21,471 bases of DNA, from positions 1 through 21,471 of the forward strand of contig JACKPW010000045.1 of NCBI GenBank assembly GCA_024233215.1. The letters are read 5' to 3'. Below, piece by piece: positions 14,407-21,471 of this stretch. The first letter of the stretch is position 1; the number at the start of each line of letters is the position of its first letter. Position numbers and translations under genes: made by a program. Source of the DNA: Verrucomicrobiales bacterium. Its GTDB lineage: Bacteria; Verrucomicrobiota; Verrucomicrobiia; Limisphaerales; J093. Below the pieces are notes generated by a model. The model did no database searches and was not told the DNA's origin. It worked only from the letters and a program-made list of their open reading frames with translations.

Positions 14407-15272
14407 AGGACTGACGGTGCTCTTGCGCGCCTTCCGCCTGCCGACCATGGCGGCGATTTGGTCGGAGAGTGTCATCCGCGCTGAGCGGGAAGACTGGGGC
14501 TACCAACGGTTGCTGCAGCATCTGTGCGAGAGCGAGGCCCAGGATCGGCGTGAGCGCAAGGTGCAACGGTTGCTCCACGAATCCGGACTGCCGGAGGGCA
14601 AGACCCTGGGCAACCTGGAGGAGAAGTTGCTGCCGGTGAAGATCCGACGGTTGCTGCCGACGCTCCTGGAGGGCCGGTTTGTCGACCGCGGGAAAACCTG
14701 CTGGTCTTTGGTTTGCCCGGGCGTGGCAAGACGCACTTCTTGGCGGCGGTGGGCCGCGAGTTGGTTTTGCGTCATCGTTACCCGGTCCTGTTCACCCCGA
14801 CGTTCAAGCTGGTGCAACGGTTGCTGGCCGCGAAGCAGGAACTGCGTTTGGAGAGCGAGCTCAAACGGCTGGATCGCTTTGCCGCCGTGATTTTGGACGA
14901 TATCGGCTACGTGCAGCAGGATCGGCAGGAGATGGAGGTTCTCTTCACCTTCCTGGCGGAGCGCTATGAGCGGCGCAGCGTGCTGATCAGCAGCAATTTG
15001 GTCTTCTCAAATGGGACCAGATTTTCAAGGACCCGATGACGACGATGGCGGCGATCGACCGTTTGGTGCATCACGCCACGATCCTGGAGTTCAACAACGA
15101 GAGCGTGCGGGCAGCAGGCGCGCGGTCGGCAGAAGGGCGGCCGACGCGACGAAGGCCTTCGGCTCCACTCCGTCTTTGGCGCCTGACGGCGCCAAAGACT
15201 CCGTTCCGCCGAAGGGCCTTCCCCAAGACTAACCCTGGAGAACAGGTGAGGAGAGGAGGATTTCATCCCTGA
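14396..15272 (+). pseudogene. istB: IS21 helper ATPase IstB, two frameshifts
   Basis: IstB is the AAA+ helper of the IS21 transposase. The N-terminus reads normally from the ATG at 14396 (LLRAFRLPTMAAIWSESVI) to EGRFVDRG near 14692. One base is then missing in the GGGAAAA tract, and the protein continues in another frame (LLVFGLPGRGKTHFLAAVG, Walker A; FAAVILDDIGYVQQ, Walker B). A second missing base near 15010 (TTCTCAAATGG) moves it to a third frame (MTTMAAIDRLVHHATILEFN, then NESVRAAGARSAEG). The end runs through a strong palindrome. Both lesions are at short homopolymers, so sequencing error should be excluded, but as written the gene is dead. Confidence 0.85.
15151..15221. repeat. Strong palindrome at the 3' end of istB
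   Basis: The arm GAAGGCCTTCGGC...GTCTTTGGCGCC (15151-15183) pairs with GGCGCCAAAGAC...GCCGAAGGGCCTTC (15188-15221) around a TGAC loop. Outer and inner ~12-bp blocks pair almost perfectly, with a mismatched middle. It lies in the istB tail, where the IstB family sequence normally ends, so it may be an inserted REP-like unit or the element's terminator. Confidence 0.7.
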
Positions 15273-15325
15273 GCCACTGGCAAAAATAGTTGTCGCCGGT
15301 GCAAAGGAATAATTGTCGTTGACCA

Positions 15326-16395
15326 CCCTCGACCGGGAGGCGCATCGCCAGGGCCTGCGGGCCCAGAGCTTGCGGGCCGCCCACTTGAGCCAACTCGACA
15401 CCTCGGAGCAACTCCAAGGCTTGGTGGCCGGCCGCGAGGGGCCGCCTTCCCAGCCCTTCACCCTGGTCATTGAAATTGACGCGTGGAACATCCGCGAACG
15501 CGACCACTGGGGACAGACCGAGGCGTTGCGCGCCCAGGGCGAGAAACTCTCCCGCTGGCACTGGGTTTACGTGGGCACTGTCTTCCGTCTCGATCATCGC
15601 GCCCAAACCGCCGGGGGCCGACCGCTCATCAGCCAGCGGGCCTATGCCGTCACCCGCGGCGGCGTCGAGGCGCTGATCCGGCAGATCTACTACGAAGCCT
15701 TACGCCTCGGGATGGGGCAGGCCCAGGAGGTGCTGGTCATCGCCGACGGGGCCCTCTGGATTTGGAAGGCGGTGGCGGATCGTTTTCCCGATGCCCGCCA
15801 ACGGCTCGACCTCTATCACGGCGAGGAACATCTCTGGGCTGTCGCTCGCGAGCTTTACGGCCAGGGCACGCCTGAAGCCCGGGCCTGGGTTGTCCCGCTG
15901 CTTGAACAGCTCCGCCGCGACGAGAGCCCCGCACTCATCCGGAGCCTGAAGGAACTCCAGCCCCGCCTGACCGAAAGCCTGCAGGAAAAGGTGCAGCAGC
16001 AAATCGACTACTTCGACAACAACGCCCACCGCCTCCAATACCGGGACATCCTCCGCGCCCGCAAGGCCGTGAAGGAAGGAAATGCCACGGCCGCCCAGAT
16101 CCGCAAAGCCAACGAACCCTTGGGCTCAGGCGCCATCGAATCGACCTGCCGCCAGTATCAGTGTCGTTTCAAACGCACCGGCCAGTTCTGGTCCACCGCC
16201 GGTGACGAGGCCCTGATGGGCTTGGAGACCTTCTGGCGCAACGGTCGCTGGCACGAGCTCTTCCCCACGCCGAACTCACCTCCCCTCACCTCAACTAAAC
16301 ACCCCACACCCTGGACCGCATCCCCTCCCGCCAAAAACCTGAGATGCGCACGTCTGTGGCCGGCGGTCTGGTGGTTGAAGAATCTGACAGATTAG
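15326..16395 (+). pseudogene. ISKra4-family transposase, C-terminal catalytic part
   Basis: The downstream half of the split ISKra4 transposase (resuming at LDREAHRQGLRAQSLRAA). DDE residues are visible: Asp in FTLVIEIDAWNIRERDHW, Asp in VLVIADGALWIWKAVADRF, and Glu in LGSGAIESTCRQYQCRFK, followed by RTGQFWS. LDLYHGEEHLWAVARELYG is also characteristic. The frame has no stop inside the element: it reads through the right terminal repeat (NLRCAR) and ends at TAG 16393-16395, 42 bp into flanking DNA. Natural relatives probably stop soon after NGRWHELF, so either the stop was lost or the element borrows one from its target. Confidence 0.87.
16352..16360. repeat. Right 9-bp target-site duplication of the ISKra4 element
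   Basis: GTCTGTGGC, identical to 9807-9815, directly after the right terminal repeat. Confidence 0.9.
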
Positions 16396-16517
16396 AAGTT
16401 GATGACACGGCTTCCATGGCGTTCTCTTCCGAGGATTCCTCCAAAACCCCTTCTTCCTTCTTCGGGATACGCTTCTCGGGCGGCGCGCCGATCCTCATGT
16501 TCCAAAGAGTCGCGACA
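16361..16517. other. Short native segment between two transposon copies, no gene seen
   Basis: About 157 bp of host sequence separates the ISKra4 element from the MITE. Its minus strand has a glutamate-rich open frame (PKKEEGVLEESSEENAMEAV), but the frame starts in the MITE and ends in the ISKra4 element, so it is not called as a gene. Confidence 0.5.
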
Positions 16518-16570
16518 AAAGTGAAAGTGCGCATCTCAGTGTTTTCCGACTCCGTGCGGCCCGAAGAGTC

Positions 16571-16637
16571 GGAGCGCGGAATTCATTCCGCAGACCCCGC
16601 CGGGAGTCAACCTTGCTGCGGAGTGAATTCCGCGCTC
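16571..16637. repeat. Long hairpin of the MITE, target of the intron
   Basis: GGAGCGCGGAATTC, continuing ATTCCGCA (16571-16592), pairs with TGCGGAGTGAATTCCGCGCTC (16617-16637 when joined), 20 of 21 positions Watson-Crick and one G-T, around a 24-nt loop. A smaller CCGACTC/GAGTCGG hairpin precedes it. The stem ends exactly where the intron begins. Confidence 0.8.
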
Positions 16638-17162
16638 GTGCGCCTGTGAGGGCGTCCATATTGCGAGGTGAAAGTCCTCGTCAGGCGGTTCATTCACCCG
16701 CCTGTGACCGAAGGCTACTGCGTCGTGGCAACACGGGGTGGAGAGCTGCCGGAGGTGAACCATCGGTCCGTAACGAAGCGAAGTGAGACAACGAAGCCAT
16801 GTGAACCCGATTCGGCCACGCCGAGCGGCGAGCCTGCGAGCGCTGTGCGAAGCCCAGGCCATGACCCAAGTGGGAGGACTTCCCTCGGTCGGCACCAGGC
16901 GACCGGGTCTTCTGGCTGGCGGTCCCGGCAGAGGAAGAGTGGATGGAGACAAATGCCCGGACTGGCGCGGTGGGGTGGTTGGGGACGGAACGATGGGAAG
17001 CATGGGCGAAGGAAGCAGGGAGACCCGTCGGGGAACAGAACGGTGTTCATGGCCGCAAGGTCCGAAGAGCCGCCCGGCGGGAGTCAGAGCGTCCATAGTA
17101 GCGAGGAAGCGGGGTAACGCCCGGGGAGCGAAGGGGCGCAGGGAAGTGGAGACGGAACGACC

Positions 17163-18494
17163 ATGACGAACGACGAACGCCAAGAACGACCGGCGATAGT
17201 GTCTGGGGCAACCCAGGCTAAACAAGCCGGAGAGGTCCGCGCCCCTGGGTGGTGGATCCAACGTTCGGTATGGACGGACCGGATGCTAACACGGCTCGCC
17301 CAAAGCGGGTCGACAACGGTATGGTTCGGACTCTGGGACAAAGTCTGCGCGCTGCGGAACCTGCAGGCCGCTTTCCACGCGGTATGGCGGAACCGGGGTG
17401 CTCCCGGAGTGGATGGACAAACGGTGCAACAGTTCGACCAACAGGGGACGAGCGAATTGGCCCGCCTGGGGGAAGAATTGCGCACCGGGAGCTACCGCCG
17501 CCAACCGGCGCGGCGCGTCTGGATCGGGAAAATGGGCACGACCGAGAAGCGACCGCTGGGCATCCCGGCGGTGCGGGACCGGACCGTGGAAGCGGCCTTG
17601 CGCAATGTTCTGGAGCCGATCTTGGAGCGGGACTTTGCCGAGTGCAGCTATGGGTTTCGACCGGGACGTGGCTGTCGGGAAGCGGTGGGAAGGGTGGAAG
17701 AGTGGATGAGCCAAGGCTACGTCTGGTGCGTGGACGCGGACCTCAAGAGCTACTTTGACACCATTCCGCATGAGGGACTGATGGCGTTGGTCAAACAGCG
17801 AGTGGTGGATGGCAGGGTCCTGGCGCTGGTGGAACAATGCCTGAAGGCCGGCGTGCTGGAAACGCTCAAGGGCTGGCAGCCGACCGAACGCGGGACCCCG
17901 CAGGGGGCCGTGATCAGTCCGCTCCTGGCGAACCTGTATCTCAACCCGTTGGACCAGGAGATGGAACGGCGGGGCTGGGCGATGGTGCGCTATGCGGATG
18001 ATTTGGTGGTGCTGTGCCGGAGCCGGGAAGCGGCCGAGGCGGTGCTGGACTATCTGCGGGAGTGGACCACGGGAGCGGGGCTGACCCTGCACCCGACCAA
18101 GACCCGGATAGTGAACGCCACCGACGAGGGATTCGATTTCCTGGGCTGGCACTTCCGCGGGGGGAAGAAATGGCCGCGGAAGAAGAGCCGCAAGAAGCTG
18201 CAGGAGCGGTTGCGACCGCTGACGCGACGGACCCACGGGCGAAGCCTGGGGGAAATCATCGCGAAAGTGAACCCGATCCTGCGGGGTTGGCTCGGCTACT
18301 TCCGGGACAGTTACCCGACGGGCCTGAGTGGCCCGGATGGGTGGCTGCGCCGCCGCTTGCGGGCGCTGCTGCGCAAGCGGGAGAAGCGGCCCGGACACGG
18401 GCTGAGTGAAGCCGACAGCCGACGCTGGCCGAACCGCTGGTTTGCGGCGCAGGGCTTGTTTAGTCTGGAACATGGCTCGCGCGCTTACAGTTAG
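17163..18494 (+). CDS. ltrA: Group II intron reverse transcriptase/maturase
   Basis: A 443-residue multifunctional intron protein that assists splicing and copies the intron into new sites. RT motifs in order: LQAAFHAVWRNRGAPGVDG, CSYGFRPGRGCREAVGRVEE, WCVDADLKSYFDTIPHEGL, GTPQGAVISPLLANLYLNPL, and the catalytic YADDLVVLCRS. The thumb/maturase domain follows (FDFLGWHFRGGKKWPRKKSR, then IIAKVNPILRGWLGYFRDSY), ending RRWPNRWFAAQGLFSLEHGS. No HNH endonuclease domain is present, so target entry probably uses exposed single strands, for example at replication forks or hairpins. The gene lies in intron domain IV. All key motifs are intact. Confidence 0.95.
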   Translation: MTNDERQERPAIVSGATQAKQAGEVRAPGWWIQRSVWTDRMLTRLAQSGSTTVWFGLWDKVCALRNLQAAFHAVWRNRGAPGVDGQTVQQFDQQGTSELARLGEELRTGSYRRQPARRVWIGKMGTTEKRPLGIPAVRDRTVEAALRNVLEPILERDFAECSYGFRPGRGCREAVGRVEEWMSQGYVWCVDADLKSYFDTIPHEGLMALVKQRVVDGRVLALVEQCLKAGVLETLKGWQPTERGTPQGAVISPLLANLYLNPLDQEMERRGWAMVRYADDLVVLCRSREAAEAVLDYLREWTTGAGLTLHPTKTRIVNATDEGFDFLGWHFRGGKKWPRKKSRKKLQERLRPLTRRTHGRSLGEIIAKVNPILRGWLGYFRDSYPTGLSGPDGWLRRRLRALLRKREKRPGHGLSEADSRRWPNRWFAAQGLFSLEHGSRAYS

Positions 18495-18519
18495 TCTCGC
18501 CGAGACCCCACTGACCGGA

Positions 18520-18552
18520 GAGCCGTATGCGGGAAATCCGCCCGTACGGTTC
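18520..18552 (+). ncRNA. Group II intron domain V
   Basis: GAGCCGTAT pairs with GTACGGTTC, with a CC bulge on the 3' strand, and GCGG pairs with CCGC under a GAAA-type loop. The AGC catalytic triad is at its start. This is the catalytic core hairpin of group II introns, 25 nt after the maturase stop. Confidence 0.9.
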
Positions 18553-18720
18553 GGAGGGAGGGGTGGCGCTAATCCCGTCATCCCTACCCCTATCGAAAAA
18601 GCTGAGATGCGCACAAAGTGAAACAGCGGTCTTGGTTTTTTGGCGTGGGGCACATAAGCTCCGGTCATTGAACCCGAGGACAGCGCCCGGCGCGTCTGAC
18701 CGATTGAAAGCACATATTCC

Positions 18721-19725
18721 ATGAAGCAACGACCCCTTGGCAGTTCCGGATTGAACGGTTCCGTGGTGGCGCTCGGCGCGTGGGTCCTGGGCGGCGGACG
18801 GTTTTGGGGCACGGATCCCGATGACCGCGAGTCGATCCGCGTCGTGCAGACGGCGCTGGATCTGGGCATCAACCTCATCGACACGGCGCCTGCCTATGGT
18901 TGGGGCCGGAGCGAGCGCATCGTTGGCCAAGCCCTGCGCGGCCGGCGCGACCAGGCCATCGTGGCCACCAAATGCGGTTTGTGGGCCGACGACGAGCGCG
19001 GTTCGTTCTTCGCCGAACTGGATGGGCGGCGGGTACATCGCAGCCTGCGGCCGGACACGATTCGGATCGAGATCGAGCGCAGCCTCGGCAACCTCGGCAT
19101 CGACTGCATCGACCTCTACCAGATCCACTGGCCGTCGGCGCCGCCGGAGCAGACGGCGATTGCGGACACGATGGCCTGCCTGCTCGGACTGCGCGATCAG
19201 GGCAAGGTCCGGTTCCTCGGGGTCTGCAACGTCTCCCTCGCCGAGCTGCAGGAGTATCAGCGGTGCGGGGCGATCGTGAGCGACCAGTTCCGGTATTCCA
19301 TGCTGCACCGGCAACCGGAGACCGACATCCTGCCCGCCTGCGCGGAAAGCGGCCTGGCGACGCTCACTTACATGTCGCTGGAGCAGGGGTTGCTCACCGG
19401 CAAAGTGGGTTTGGAACGGGAGTTCAAGCCGGACGAATTCCGCTCGAACGAGGCCTGGAACCCGTGGTTCACCCGCGCCAACCGCCGTCGGGTGCTCGAC
19501 CTGCTGGCCGGTTGGCGGGAACTGACGGACAAATACGACTGCACGCTGGCCCAGTTGGCGCTCGCCTGGACGCTCGCGCAGAAGGGAGTCACGCACGTGC
19601 TGGCCGGCGCCCGGACCGAGACGCAATTGCGCGAGAATGCCGAGGCCGGAAACCTGGCCATCGAAGCCGCGGATCTCGATCGCATGCGCGGCGATATTCT
19701 CCGACTGGGGGAACCCGACGCCTGA
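18721..19725 (+). CDS. Aldo/keto reductase
   Basis: A 334-residue NADPH-dependent oxidoreductase of the AKR superfamily (TIM barrel). The catalytic tetrad is visible: Asp54 and Tyr59 (NLIDTAPAYGWGRSE), Lys84 (AIVATKCGLW) and His136 (LYQIHWPSA). The SERIVGQAL and GKVRFLGVCNVS segments and the C-terminal VLAGARTETQLRENAEA cofactor loop fit the YajO/IolS-like AKR group. Substrate is not predictable; sugars, inositols or aldehydes are possible. The ATG at 18721 gives the standard MKQRPLGSSGL start. It begins 106 bp after the MITE, so the insertions have probably replaced or moved its upstream region. A secreted protein gene follows 61 bp downstream, perhaps in the same operon. Confidence 0.92.
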   Translation: MKQRPLGSSGLNGSVVALGAWVLGGGRFWGTDPDDRESIRVVQTALDLGINLIDTAPAYGWGRSERIVGQALRGRRDQAIVATKCGLWADDERGSFFAELDGRRVHRSLRPDTIRIEIERSLGNLGIDCIDLYQIHWPSAPPEQTAIADTMACLLGLRDQGKVRFLGVCNVSLAELQEYQRCGAIVSDQFRYSMLHRQPETDILPACAESGLATLTYMSLEQGLLTGKVGLEREFKPDEFRSNEAWNPWFTRANRRRVLDLLAGWRELTDKYDCTLAQLALAWTLAQKGVTHVLAGARTETQLRENAEAGNLAIEAADLDRMRGDILRLGEPDA

Positions 19726-19786
19726 CCCACGGCATCGACGGGACGCAAGCTGGACCGCAAAACGAACGCCCACTCTCTGCAATCGC

Positions 19787-21471
19787 ATGAAAACACTTCT
19801 GTTGCTCGGCCTCGGCCTGGGATTCGCGACCGGCCACGCGGGGAGCTTCGACATCCCGGCCTGGGCCTTCGATCGCGGCAACGTCCGGGTGTTTACGGAC
19901 CAATGGGCCGACGCCGGCCCGATGGTTGCCTACGGGGGGCGGTCGCCCATCGTTGTCGAATACGACCTTGAACTGCCGGTCGGCGGTCGCTATGGGCTGT
20001 CCGTTCAGTATGCGGCGGGCACGCCCCGACCGGTGGAACTGCGCATTGACGGTCGTCCGCAAGGAACCGTCTGTCGGACCAGCACCGGATCGTGGAACAC
20101 GAGCGGCGCCGTCTGGGAAGAGGCAATCGGGTTCGAACTGGCTGCCGGGAAGCACTGCCTGCGCCTCGAACGGGGCGAGGCCTTTCCGCACGTGGTCGCC
20201 CTGCGACTGACTTCGCCGGCGATTCCGGAAGGCTATCGGCCCCATCGGCCGGGCGCGCGCGCCCTGCCGGCGAATGCTGGCGAGGACGGGGCAACCGGGT
20301 TCGTAAAGGTGCCCAACCCAGCGGCGCTGCGCCGGGCCATCGAAGACCTGATCGCGTCGTATGGCGCCCGCTATGCCGGAGGGGCGTCCTTTCTCGAGCG
20401 TTTGGCGGCAATCGAAGCCGCCCTCGAGTCGGACGAACCGGCCCGGAAGTCCCGGGCGTCCGCCGGGCTTGAAACGCTCGAGCGGGAGGCGTTGCTGGCC
20501 AATCCGCTGCTCGATTTCGCTCGTTTGCTGTTACTTCAACGCGGATTCTCGAACCCGGCCGACGCGCGCCGGGCGATGGGGCAATCGCTGGGGGTCGGTT
20601 CGTTGAACGCGCATACCAGCGACGACACCCCGCGGCAGGGTCGGTGGGATGACCGTCTCGTTGTCCTGTCCAACCTGCGCGGCGAGCCCACGCGGGACAC
20701 CCTTTACGAACCGCCGGACCGGAACACCCTCATCGATCCGGTGCTCGATTTCGATGGCGAACGGTTGCTGTTCGCGATGAACGGCCGGGAGGAGCGAAAC
20801 TGGCGCCTTTGGGAGTTGGGCGTCGACGGCGGCGGATTGCGTCAGGTAACTCCCGATGACGGTGCGGACGTGGCGCATTTCGATCCCTGTTACCTGTCGG
20901 ACGGGCGCATCATCTTCGCCTCGACGGCGGTCTACCAGGGGTTGCCGTGCGAATTTGGGGCGCAGGCGATGACCTGTCTCTATCTGCTCGATCCGCGGAC
21001 GCAGGGCATCCGCCAGCTGACCTTCGAGCAGGACAGCGACTGGTGCCCCACCATGCTGCCGAATGGGCGCGTGCTTTATCTGCGCTGGGAATACACGGAT
21101 CAGTCGCACTCGAACTCGCGGATCCTGTTTCACATGAACCCGGATGGCACGGATCAGCGCGAGTTCCGGGGGAGCGGCTCGTGGTTTCCCGGTTCCTTCT
21201 TCTATGCGAAGCCGCTGCCCGGCGACAGCCACCGGGTGATCGGCATCGCCACCGGCCACCATGGCACGCCGCGCTCGGGGCGGTTGTTGATCCTCGATCC
21301 GCGGGAAGGACGGCGGGACGGGGAGGGGATTGTGCAGGAGATCACGGGCTACGGGGAGGTGGTTGAGCCCGTCGTGCGTGATCGCCTGGTGGACGGGGTT
21401 TGGCCTCAGTTCCTGATGCCGTGGCCGCTGAGCGCGAAATACCACCTGGTCGCGGCGAAGCTCGAACCCGG
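19787..21471 (+). CDS. Secreted HZS_alpha/TolB-like propeller protein (3' end outside window)
   Basis: From the ATG at 19787 the frame stays open for 561 codons to the window end. The start has a signal peptide (MKTLLLLGLGLGFATGHAGS). Residues ~35-140 form a beta-rich carbohydrate-binding-like module (VVEYDLELPVGGRYGLSVQY). From ~245 the sequence matches a large Planctomycetes/Verrucomicrobia family related to TolB propellers and to the middle domain of hydrazine synthase alpha: NPLLDFARLLLLQRG, CYLSDGRIIFASTAVYQG, CPTMLPNGRVLYLRWEYTDQ, LFHMNPDGTDQREFRGSG, and GHHGTPRSGRLLILDPREGR. This does not imply hydrazine metabolism; in these phyla such proteins are common beside carbohydrate-degradation genes. 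No CxxCH haem motif is seen in the visible part. Confidence 0.88.
   Translation, partial: MKTLLLLGLGLGFATGHAGSFDIPAWAFDRGNVRVFTDQWADAGPMVAYGGRSPIVVEYDLELPVGGRYGLSVQYAAGTPRPVELRIDGRPQGTVCRTSTGSWNTSGAVWEEAIGFELAAGKHCLRLERGEAFPHVVALRLTSPAIPEGYRPHRPGARALPANAGEDGATGFVKVPNPAALRRAIEDLIASYGARYAGGASFLERLAAIEAALESDEPARKSRASAGLETLEREALLANPLLDFARLLLLQRGFSNPADARRAMGQSLGVGSLNAHTSDDTPRQGRWDDRLVVLSNLRGEPTRDTLYEPPDRNTLIDPVLDFDGERLLFAMNGREERNWRLWELGVDGGGLRQVTPDDGADVAHFDPCYLSDGRIIFASTAVYQGLPCEFGAQAMTCLYLLDPRTQGIRQLTFEQDSDWCPTMLPNGRVLYLRWEYTDQSHSNSRILFHMNPDGTDQREFRGSGSWFPGSFFYAKPLPGDSHRVIGIATGHHGTPRSGRLLILDPREGRRDGEGIVQEITGYGEVVEPVVRDRLVDGVWPQFLMPWPLSAKYHLVAAKLEP

Larger units (their letters stand above)
11474..15325 (+). 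mobile_element. IS21-family insertion sequence (contains a nested IS3 element)
   Basis: The ends are TGCGTAGCGACAATTA (from 11474) and, inverted, TGGTCAACGACAATTA (to 15325): TG...CA termini sharing CGACAATTA. CCCTCG occurs at 11468-11473 and 15326-15331 as the target duplication. As in other IS21 elements there are subterminal repeats: CGACAATTAAAACTTTCCAG on the left resembles CGACAACTATTTTTGCCAG inside the right end. It carries istA (interrupted) and istB (frameshifted). Without the IS3 insert it is ~2.5 kb, normal for the family. Both genes are broken, so it is a dead copy. Confidence 0.88.
9816..16351 (+). mobile_element. ISKra4-family transposon carrying a DruA-like gene, with nested IS21 and IS3 elements
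   Basis: The left end GTGCGCATCTCAG (9816-9828) and the right end CTGAGATGCGCAC (16339-16351) are perfect 13-bp inverted repeats; the match continues as a T-rich run for ~19 bp with one mismatch. A 9-bp duplication (GTCTGTGGC) flanks the element. After subtracting the inner elements the host transposon is ~2.68 kb with two genes on the plus strand: a DUF4338/DruA-like gene and the transposase, overlapping by 4 bp. The transposase is split by an IS21 element, so the copy cannot move by itself. The left 122 bp before the DruA-like gene hold no gene. Confidence 0.9.
16638..18593 (+). ncRNA. Group II intron
   Basis: The 5' end GTGCGCC (16638) fits the GUGYG consensus and the following GAGGTGAAAGTCCTCGTC is a typical domain I start. 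A GAGCGC at 16838-16843 is exactly complementary to the six exon bases before the splice site, GCGCTC (16632-16637), a plausible EBS1-IBS1 pair at the usual distance. Domain IV encodes a reverse transcriptase; domains V and VI follow, and the 3' end is ...CCCCTAT (AY) at 18593. The splice sites are inferred from consensus; the 3' end is sure to within a few bases. The intron lies in the same orientation as the ISKra4 genes. Confidence 0.85.
16527..18614 (+). mobile_element. MITE with ISKra4-type ends, interrupted by a group II intron
   Basis: GTGCGCATCTCAG (16527-16539) and CTGAGATGCGCAC (18602-18614) are the same 13-bp ends as the neighbouring ISKra4 element. AAAGTGAAA at 16518-16526 and 18615-18623 is a perfect 9-bp target duplication. 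With the intron (16638-18593) removed, the unit is ~132 bp, non-coding and almost wholly palindromic. It is a MITE presumably moved by an ISKra4-type transposase; the shared ends and equal duplication length support this. Confidence 0.88.

Noticed and set aside
16295..16534. Minus-strand 79-codon frame between the ISKra4 element and the MITE
   Set aside because: It starts in the MITE end and finishes in the ISKra4 element, so it is a by-product of the two insertions.
17286..18884. Long minus-strand open frame opposite the intron reverse transcriptase
   Set aside because: It is antisense to a gene with clear RT motifs and has a proline/arginine-rich composition expected of a GC-rich shadow frame.
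18460..19881. Long minus-strand open frame opposite the aldo/keto reductase
   Set aside because: Shadow of the reductase with no recognisable domain; it also crosses the MITE end.
1..21471. tRNA, rRNA or CRISPR array
   Set aside because: No cloverleaf, rRNA signature or regularly spaced direct repeats were seen; the repeated units in the LVIVP gene are coding repeats.

Overview
The window is GC-rich DNA that most resembles Verrucomicrobiota (Pedosphaerales/Limisphaerales-like), or possibly a related Planctomycetota lineage. This is inferred from the gene families: a PknB-type kinase fused to WD40 repeats, a prepilin-like protein with a C-terminal H-x9-DG motif, a secreted LVIVP-repeat protein with a verrucomicrobial C-terminal module, and an HZS_alpha/TolB-like secreted protein. 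Shine-Dalgarno sequences are weak or absent before most genes. No rRNA, tRNA or CRISPR array was seen.

Region 1 (1-5671) is chromosomal. It holds the 3' part of a membrane Ser/Thr kinase-WD40 protein, a 14-repeat secreted beta-propeller protein, a palindromic intergenic repeat, a DUF433/DUF5615 toxin-antitoxin-like pair on the minus strand, and a divergent prepilin-like protein. Region 2 (5713-9573) is an accessory island read entirely from the minus strand. It contains a tyrosine recombinase with an unusual insertion, a DUF488 protein with an N-terminal partner domain, an internally deleted remnant of its neighbour gene, a decayed transposase-like fragment, and a Phd/VapC toxin-antitoxin pair.

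Region 3 (9807-16360) is a three-level nest of insertion sequences. An ISKra4-family element (9816-16351, 13-bp perfect terminal repeats, 9-bp target duplication) carries a DUF4338/DruA-like gene translationally coupled to its transposase. That transposase is interrupted by an IS21-family element (11474-15325, 6-bp duplication). The IS21 istA gene is in turn interrupted by an IS3-family element (12100-13417, 3-bp duplication). Removing each inner element plus one duplication copy restores the outer reading frame exactly. Region 4 (16518-18623) is a MITE of about 132 bp with the same termini and its own 9-bp duplication, split by a group II intron of about 1.96 kb that encodes a reverse transcriptase/maturase.

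Region 5 (18721-21471) returns to chromosomal genes: an aldo/keto reductase and, 61 bp later, a secreted HZS_alpha/TolB-like protein that runs off the window end. The most unusual content is regions 3 and 4. A DruA-like protein rides inside a transposon, and that transposon family's MITE serves as landing pad for a retroelement. Only the DruA-like gene, the IS3 and the intron look intact; the ISKra4 and IS21 transposition genes are broken.
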